From Eubacterium sp. (GTDB taxonomy: Bacteria > Bacillota > Clostridia > Oscillospirales > Acutalibacteraceae), in assembly GCA_029050995.1 (NCBI GenBank), contig JAIDLO010000208.1:1-17844 (forward strand): a stretch of DNA of 17,844 nt, written 5' to 3'. Below the pieces are notes generated by a model. It was not told the DNA's origin. It made no database searches and saw only the letters and a program-made list of their open reading frames with translations. Made by a program: the position numbers and the translations under genes. This document shows positions 13,206-17,844 of this stretch, piece by piece; positions within the stretch are counted from its first letter, which is position 1; the number at the start of each line of letters is the position of its first letter.

Positions 13206-14063
13206 TTAACCCCAGTTATTGATTGTTGAAAGAAGTAAATCATACTGCTTTGTTGTTATATTATCAGGCTTGAAAACAAGGCAGCGCTTCATATCCTTTG
13301 TTCTGTTAACAGTCCAGACAGAAAGCTTGTATCCGTTTTTATGAAGCAGATCAGAAAGCTGGCCGCCTGCATATTTATAATTGCAGTTTATGCCGATAGC
13401 ACCTGTTTCTTCAAGCGTTTTCAAAAGCTTTTTCTGATAATCCTCTGTAAAAATACGCCATCTTGACATCTGCATATTCAGATAATATTCCAAATCAGCA
13501 CAGCTTGAATTTTTAACTGCCTTAACATCCGTTGCTTCAATGCCTGTTAAAAACGCATTCCCGTAAAGATTATATTCAATTAAAAGATCATGAAGTGCAT
13601 CAAGCGTTCTTGTTTCTTTGATATCAAGGTTTATTTTTATATCTGTTCCTTTAAGAAGCTCAAAAGCCGAGGTCAGCTCAACGCCGTCATTATTGGTAAT
13701 ATTAAGATCATGATTCATAACAAGCGTGCCATTCGGTCTTTGTCTGATATCAAGTTCAATAACCTCAACATTGTTTTTTATTGCGGCTTCAACAAAATCC
13801 AAAGAATTTTCACTTGTATCAAATGCACCTGTATGTGCAGTTATCGTAAAGCCTTCCACAAAGCTCAGCTTCCTTTCCTCATAACTTTTTGTAACGGCAT
13901 ATTCCGCAACACAAATAACGATAAACACGGAAATTAAAAAAGAAATAACCTGATAGCTGAAATGCTTTGCCCAAGTTGGTGTCATATTCCGCTTTAAAAA
14001 TCTTTTAAATTTTCTCCAGCGGACATGAAAATTATCACGCCAGTTGGATTTTGTATCAGTCAT
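13206..14063 (-). CDS. Divergent membrane-anchored glycerophosphodiesterase-like protein
   Basis: A 285-residue protein with a basic N-terminus, one membrane helix (about 36-56) and a GDPD-type barrel. Recognisable sites: AHTG (His77, Thr78), TSEN (Glu85), IELDI (Glu103, Asp105), MNHD (His118) and LDIKE. The usual HRG reads HTG and the usual PEN reads SEN, so the active-site Arg is missing while the acid/base His and metal-ligand acidic residues remain. It may act on a different phosphodiester, or slowly. The start is the ATG at 14063 with GAGG 8 nt upstream; the longer frame (to 14114) would run into promoter and terminator sequence. First gene of the three-gene unit, cotranscribed with the canonical paralogue. 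Confidence 0.85.
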   Translation of the reverse strand: MTDTKSNWRDNFHVRWRKFKRFLKRNMTPTWAKHFSYQVISFLISVFIVICVAEYAVTKSYEERKLSFVEGFTITAHTGAFDTSENSLDFVEAAIKNNVEVIELDIRQRPNGTLVMNHDLNITNNDGVELTSAFELLKGTDIKINLDIKETRTLDALHDLLIEYNLYGNAFLTGIEATDVKAVKNSSCADLEYYLNMQMSRWRIFTEDYQKKLLKTLEETGAIGINCNYKYAGGQLSDLLHKNGYKLSVWTVNRTKDMKRCLVFKPDNITTKQYDLLLSTINNWG

Positions 14064-14081
14064 AAAATCAACCTCATTGTT

Positions 14082-14092
14082 ATCATAACACA
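14082..14092 (-). promoter_or_regulatory. Extended -10 promoter of the phosphodiesterase operon
   Basis: TGTGTTATGAT, the same extended -10 form as at rnfC, apbE and guaB. No good -35 is present at 17 nt; the position is occupied by the 3' arm and U-tract of the guaB terminator, so the TG extension probably carries recognition. Confidence 0.6.
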
Positions 14093-14139
14093 AAAAAGCA
14101 TTAAATGGTAGCATTTTTTTACACCACCATCCAATGCTT
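14092..14139 (-). terminator. guaB terminator
   Basis: A 14-bp stem (AAGCATTGGATGGT, 14139-14126, with ACCATTTAATGCTT, 14109-14096, including two G-U pairs) is followed by Us (14097-14092), 13 nt after the guaB stop. Its U-tract runs directly into the next operon's extended -10. Confidence 0.88.
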
Positions 14140-14152
14140 TAAAATCTTTCTA

Positions 14153-15631
14153 TTAATCCTGTCTGCTGCCTGAATAGTTTGGAGCTTCCTTTGTAATATG
14201 AACATCATGCGGATGGCTTTCAACAAGACCTGCACCTGTAATCTTGATAAACTTAGCATTTGTGCGAAGCTCCTGAATATTATGGCATCCAACATAGCCC
14301 ATACCTGAACGAAGACCGCCCATCATCTGATAAACAGTATCGCTTACAGGTCCCTTATAAGGCACACGGCCTTCAACGCCTTCCGGAACAAACTTCTTCG
14401 TTCCGTTCTGGAAATAACGGTCTGCTGAGCCCTTGTTCATTGCACCAAGAGAGCCCATACCGCGATAAACCTTAAACTGTCTGCCCTGGTAGATTTCTGT
14501 TTCGCCCGGTGATTCCTCACAGCCTGCAACAAGAGAACCAACCATAACAACGCTTCCACCTGCTGCAATTGCCTTAACGATTTCACCGCTGTATTTGATA
14601 CCGCCGTCTGCGATAATCGGAATACCGTATTTATCAGCCATTTCAGCCGAATCATAAATTGCTGTAATCTGAGGTACACCGATACCTGCAACAACACGGG
14701 TTGTACAAATAGAACCGGGACCGATACCAACCTTAACTGCGTCTGCGCCTGCTTTAATGAGTGCTTCTGTTCCCTCAGCAGTTGCAACATTACCTGCAAT
14801 AAGAGAGATATGCGGGAATGCTTCCTTAACTCTTGCAACCGCCTTGATAATATTTTCTGAATGACCGTGCGCTGAATCAAGAATAAATGCATCTACCTGC
14901 GCATCAGCAAGAGCCTTTGCACGATCAAGAAGATCTGTAGTAACACCAAGTGCTGCAGCACAAAGAAGTCTGCCCTCTTTATCTCTTGCAGTATTTGGAT
15001 ATTTAACGCTTTTTTCGATATCTTTAATTGTAACCAAGCCTGTAAGCTTACCGCTCTTATCAACAAGAGGAAGCTTTTCAACCTTGGAAGCCATAAGAAT
15101 CTTCTTTGCTTCATCAAGTGTTGTACCTGCCATGGCGGTAACAAGCTTGTCTTTCGGTGTCATAACAGTTGCGATTTTAACATCATAATCTGTCATAAAT
15201 CTCATATCACGGTTTGTAAGAATACCAACAAGTGTACCGTCTGCTTCACAAATCGGAACACCGCTGATTTTATACTTTCTCATAAGATTTTCAGCATCAA
15301 GCGCAGTGTTTTCAGGAGAAAGGAAAAACGGATTTGTAATAACGCCGTTTTCAGATCTTTTAACCTTATCAACCTCTGTTGCCTGATCTTCAATCGTCAT
15401 ATTCTTATGAATAACACCGATACCGCCTTCTCTTGCAATAGCGATAGCCATGTTTGATTCTGTTACGGTATCCATAGCAGATGTCATAAGAGGAATATTA
15501 AGTTTAATATCCTTTGTAAGATTGGTTGACAAATCTACTGCATTCGGCAAAACATTGCTTTCTGCAGGTATAAGCAAAACATCATCAAAGGTTAAACCTT
15601 CTTTAACAAATTTTGAGCCATATTCGTTCAT
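14153..15631 (-). CDS. guaB: Inosine-5'-monophosphate dehydrogenase
   Basis: A 492-residue enzyme of normal length that oxidises IMP to XMP with NAD+, the committed step of GMP synthesis. N-terminal LTFDDVLLIP, two CBS domains (about 97-150 and 155-210) and the catalytic loop GPGSICTTRV with Cys309 are present. So are the phosphate-binding ADGGIKYSGE (341-350), the flap region near GRVPYKG (421-427) and GGLRSGMGYVG (438-448). RBS GGAGG lies 7 nt before the ATG. It has its own promoter and terminator and is monocistronic. No guanine/xanthine riboswitch is visible in the short (about 35-nt) leader. Confidence 0.97.
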   Translation of the reverse strand: MNEYGSKFVKEGLTFDDVLLIPAESNVLPNAVDLSTNLTKDIKLNIPLMTSAMDTVTESNMAIAIAREGGIGVIHKNMTIEDQATEVDKVKRSENGVITNPFFLSPENTALDAENLMRKYKISGVPICEADGTLVGILTNRDMRFMTDYDVKIATVMTPKDKLVTAMAGTTLDEAKKILMASKVEKLPLVDKSGKLTGLVTIKDIEKSVKYPNTARDKEGRLLCAAALGVTTDLLDRAKALADAQVDAFILDSAHGHSENIIKAVARVKEAFPHISLIAGNVATAEGTEALIKAGADAVKVGIGPGSICTTRVVAGIGVPQITAIYDSAEMADKYGIPIIADGGIKYSGEIVKAIAAGGSVVMVGSLVAGCEESPGETEIYQGRQFKVYRGMGSLGAMNKGSADRYFQNGTKKFVPEGVEGRVPYKGPVSDTVYQMMGGLRSGMGYVGCHNIQELRTNAKFIKITGAGLVESHPHDVHITKEAPNYSGSRQD

Positions 15632-15669
15632 TTGAATTCCTCCGTTTTCTATATAAAATTATTTTTACT

Positions 15670-15699
15670 ATAATAACACAAATGCGTATCAATATTCAA
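15670..15699 (-). promoter_or_regulatory. guaB promoter
   Basis: TTGAAT (15694-15699), an 18-nt spacer and TATTAT (15670-15675), with TTTGTGT before the -10 (extended -10). It lies in the gap just after the aroK stop; no terminator separates aroK from it. Confidence 0.78.
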
Positions 15700-15703
15700 C
15701 CCC

Positions 15704-16201
15704 TTAATTTGAAAGGGAAACAATTTTTTCAACAACCTCTTCAACATTCGTGTTGTCGCAATGAATCACGGCATCAGCATATTTTTCATAAAGCGGCAAT
15801 CTTTCGGTATACATATCAAGAAGCGTATCGCCTTTTTTCAAAACAACACCCCGTGTTGTAATATTATTCAGTCTGCCGAGCATTGTATCATAATCCAGAT
15901 GAAGATAAATGATTTTACCAAGCTTTTTCAAATGCTGCATCGCTTTTTCGCTGTAAATAACGCTACCGCCTGTTGCAATAACAGTACCCTTTATATCAAG
16001 GGAAAGGATTGCATTTTCCTCTGCTCTTTCAAAATAGGAAATGCCCTTTTCATCAATGATTTCCTGAAGTCTTTGATTTTCCAAATTCTGAATCAGCAAA
16101 TCCGTATCAAAAAAGTTTTTTAAAAGTGCCTTGGCGGCAAGCACACCGCAGGTTGATTTACCCGAGCCCGGCATACCGATTAAAACAATATTACTGTTCA
16201 T
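15704..16201 (-). CDS. aroK: Shikimate kinase
   Basis: A 165-residue P-loop kinase that phosphorylates shikimate to shikimate 3-phosphate in aromatic amino-acid synthesis. Walker A GMPGSGKST (9-17), shikimate-binding Asp32/Asp34 region (FDTD), Arg59 (FERAEE), ATGGS (76-80), lid-region TTRGVV (Arg117, usually RPLL) and RLPLY (134-138) are all present. The ATG is 3 nt after the nth stop and has no real Shine-Dalgarno site, so translation probably relies on re-initiation from nth. The pairing with nth has no known metabolic logic; it appears to be a convenience operon. Confidence 0.93.
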   Translation of the reverse strand: MNSNIVLIGMPGSGKSTCGVLAAKALLKNFFDTDLLIQNLENQRLQEIIDEKGISYFERAEENAILSLDIKGTVIATGGSVIYSEKAMQHLKKLGKIIYLHLDYDTMLGRLNNITTRGVVLKKGDTLLDMYTERLPLYEKYADAVIHCDNTNVEEVVEKIVSLSN

Positions 16202-16204
16202 AAA

Positions 16205-16837
16205 TTATTTAACACCAACTTTTTTACAGATTTCGCTCATTTTACATATATCACAAAGCGGCTTTCTTGCGGAGCAGACATCTCTGCCGAACAGAACAAG
16301 CCTATGGCAGAAATCAGAGCCTTCCTCAGCAGGAATAATTTTTTTCAGAAGAAACTCAATTTTCTTCGGGTCCTTCTCGGCAACAAGCCCGATTCTGTTT
16401 GTTATTCTGATACAATGCGTATCCACAACGATTGCAGGCTTGCCGTAAATATCGCCGACAATTAAATTTGCTGTTTTTCTGCCGACACCAGGAAGTGTTA
16501 TTAAATCTTCAATCGTATCGGGCACTTTGCCGTCAAAATCCGACAAAACCTTTTGCGCCATACCAACAATGGATTCTGCCTTGTGCTTATAAAAGCCGCA
16601 GGAATGTATGTATTTTTCAACCTCTTTAACATCAGCAGCCGCATATTCCTCAATCGTTTTATATCTTTCAAACAACGCAGGCGTAACAAGATTTACTCTT
16701 GCATCCGTGCATTGCGCAGAAAGCCTTACGGCAACAAGCAATTCAAACGGATTAGACGCCGTAAGCGAGCAGATTGCCTCGGGATATAATTCTTTTAATA
16801 TTTCAACAGCCTGAACGGCTCTTTCCTTTTTCGTCAC
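16205..16837 (-). CDS. nth: Endonuclease III, DNA base-excision repair glycosylase
   Basis: A 210-residue enzyme that removes oxidised pyrimidines and cleaves the abasic site. Helix-hairpin-helix LPGVGRKTAN with catalytic Lys121, VVDTH with Asp139, and the C-terminal [4Fe-4S] ligands Cys188, 195, 198 and 204 (C-x6-C-x2-C-x5-C). With the GTG start at 16837 these numbers are each one more than in the E. coli enzyme (120, 138, 187, 194, 197, 203), which strongly supports this start. The GTG overlaps the upstream aldo/keto reductase stop as GTGA, with GGGGA about 10 nt upstream. A longer frame opening at a TTG (16876) would add 13 unmatched residues. Confidence 0.95.
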   Translation of the reverse strand: MTKKERAVQAVEILKELYPEAICSLTASNPFELLVAVRLSAQCTDARVNLVTPALFERYKTIEEYAAADVKEVEKYIHSCGFYKHKAESIVGMAQKVLSDFDGKVPDTIEDLITLPGVGRKTANLIVGDIYGKPAIVVDTHCIRITNRIGLVAEKDPKKIEFLLKKIIPAEEGSDFCHRLVLFGRDVCSARKPLCDICKMSEICKKVGVK

Positions 16838-17733
16838 GGTACAAGATTCCCCATTTCCGTATAGATATAATACCAATCTGCTTTTTCAATTTCAGTATCG
16901 GCAGATGATAACTGATCCTTTATTCTTTTAACATTTGTTGTGCCTATAATCGGCTGAACAATATCAAGTTGATTGATAAACGCAATCGCCAGAGCATCCT
17001 TTGAAATATGATATTTTTCTGCCCATTTCTGAAGAGCAGGCATTTTATCGGCAAGTGCTTCATCTACTGTAAAGATTCCATTATCCGACCGCATTGGACC
17101 CCAAGCCTGAATAACCATATCATTCAGCATGGAATACGGCAGAACGGAACCGTCCTTATCCACTGCAAATGAATTATTCATATTTGCGCACATCCATGAA
17201 TCCAGCATTCCCGTATGGAAAAGACCAAGCTGCAGCTGATTTGCAACAAGTGGAAAATCAGTATACTTTTTCAGATATTCAACCTGCATAGAATTGAAAT
17301 TTGAAACGCCGAAATTTTTAACAAGCCCTCTTGCATAAAGAGAATCAAAAGCCTCGGCAACCTCCTCGCCTTTCATAAGAATATCCGGACGATGAAGGCA
17401 GAGCACATCAAGATAATCAACGCCTATTCTTTTGAGCGAGCCTTCAACGGAAGAAACAATATGCTCCTTTGAAAAATCGTAAAAGCCCTTTCTGATTCCG
17501 CATTTTGACTGAACAAAAATACTTTCTCTGTCTATCCCTTTAATCGCTGCACCAAAGTATTCTTCGGACACACCGCCATTATAAATATCCGCATTATCAA
17601 AGAAATTCACGCCGCATTCTATTGCCGTAAGAACAGCAGACTTTGCTTCTTCCTTTGTTTTTCCGCCAAGGCGCATACAGCCGTATGCAATTTTTGAAGT
17701 TGCTATATTTTTTCCGATTTTAATTGTTTTCAT
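16834..17733 (-). CDS. Aldo/keto reductase (YdhF-like)
   Basis: A 299-residue TIM-barrel oxidoreductase using NAD(P)H. The catalytic tetrad is visible: Asp46 and Tyr51 (FFDNADIY), Lys77 (VQSKCG) and His114 (LCLHRPD). FGVSNF (141-146) and PIIGTTN near the C-terminus are family marks. The SNFNSMQ...NQLQLGLFH stretch resembles the YdhF branch. Substrate not predictable. The start is the ATG at 17733 with AAAGGA 8 nt upstream; the open frame upstream to the window edge has no family similarity that I can see. First visible gene of the unit with nth and aroK; the promoter is not clear within the remaining 111 bases. Confidence 0.92.
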   Translation of the reverse strand: MKTIKIGKNIATSKIAYGCMRLGGKTKEEAKSAVLTAIECGVNFFDNADIYNGGVSEEYFGAAIKGIDRESIFVQSKCGIRKGFYDFSKEHIVSSVEGSLKRIGVDYLDVLCLHRPDILMKGEEVAEAFDSLYARGLVKNFGVSNFNSMQVEYLKKYTDFPLVANQLQLGLFHTGMLDSWMCANMNNSFAVDKDGSVLPYSMLNDMVIQAWGPMRSDNGIFTVDEALADKMPALQKWAEKYHISKDALAIAFINQLDIVQPIIGTTNVKRIKDQLSSADTEIEKADWYYIYTEMGNLVP

Positions 17734-17815
17734 AAGCTTTATCCTTTGGGCAATAAAGAGTAATCCGAACCTGCCAAAATGCAGTATTAAAGCGAATTTA
17801 GAATTTTTCACTGTT

Positions 17816-17833
17816 GCCTTGCGCCAGCAAGGC
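17816..17833. repeat. Short perfect hairpin near window edge
   Basis: GCCTTGC (17816-17822) and GCAAGGC (17827-17833) form a 7-bp stem with a 4-nt loop, upstream of the aldo/keto reductase gene. There is no U-tract on either side, so it is not a standard terminator. It may be the edge of a dispersed repeat or part of a leader; the window ends 11 bases further on. Confidence 0.45.
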
Positions 17834-17844
17834 TGCCATCTCAA

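Noticed and set aside
17734..17844. Aldo/keto reductase N-terminal extension running to the window edge
   Set aside because: The extra 37 codons include the 7-bp hairpin and match nothing in the family; the ATG at 17733 has a good RBS and a normal N-terminus.
1..17844. CRISPR array, tRNA, rRNA, transposase, toxin-antitoxin or phage genes
   Set aside because: No regularly spaced repeats, tRNA-like cloverleaf, rRNA segment, or mobile-element or defence protein was recognised in either strand.

Overview
The window looks like chromosomal DNA of a low-GC, Gram-positive anaerobe of the Clostridia, probably an Oscillospiraceae/Ruminococcaceae-type gut or rumen organism. The grounds are the gene order rnfCDGEAB, Shine-Dalgarno sites of the AAAGGAG type, extended -10 promoters (TTGTGTTATAAT), short palindromic intergenic repeats containing GTAGGGGACG or GCCTCCCTT, and a Lys/Thr-rich secreted protein with Ig-like and Fn3 domains. 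This is inference from sequence style; no search was run. Every gene I accept is on the minus strand, so transcription runs from high to low coordinates.

Layout, in transcription order. (1) 17733-15704: aldo/keto reductase, endonuclease III (nth) and shikimate kinase (aroK), coupled by a GTGA overlap and a 3-nt gap. (2) 15631-14153: guaB with its own promoter and a strong terminator. (3) 14063-11552: membrane-anchored glycerophosphodiesterase-like protein, nitroreductase-like protein and a second membrane-anchored glycerophosphodiesterase, ending in a terminator. (4) 11551-9280: a secreted multidomain protein whose mRNA leader (11338-11164) is predicted to fold into a large closed structure followed by two terminator hairpins. 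Palindromic repeats flank this unit on both sides. (5) 9279-3771: the complete Rnf ferredoxin:NAD+ oxidoreductase operon rnfCDGEAB behind a good promoter. (6) 3681-2689: a single-gene unit for a lipoprotein with two FMN_bind-like repeats, with a consensus promoter, strong RBS and perfect terminator. (7) 2602-73: apbE, an FMN-binding membrane protein, an EetA-like (NusG domain II) protein and an EetB-like (Gx transporter/HepI) membrane protein, closed by a bidirectional terminator.

How they work together. The left 9 kb forms one redox locus. RnfB/C/D/G/E/A couple electron flow between ferredoxin and NAD to ion transport. ApbE covalently attaches FMN to Thr in extracytosolic (D)xxSGAT-type motifs. 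Such motifs occur in RnfD (one), RnfG (two, because its FMN domain is duplicated) and the FMN-binding protein (one); the lipoprotein has two degenerate versions. EetA- and EetB-type proteins are known partners of ApbE and FMN lipoproteins in flavin-based extracellular electron transfer of Listeria and Enterococcus. The most interesting reading is therefore an Rnf complex joined to a flavin-based extracytosolic electron-transfer module. The rnf and apbE promoters share a 16-nt identical segment. The second feature worth attention is the unexplained structured leader of the secreted-protein gene.
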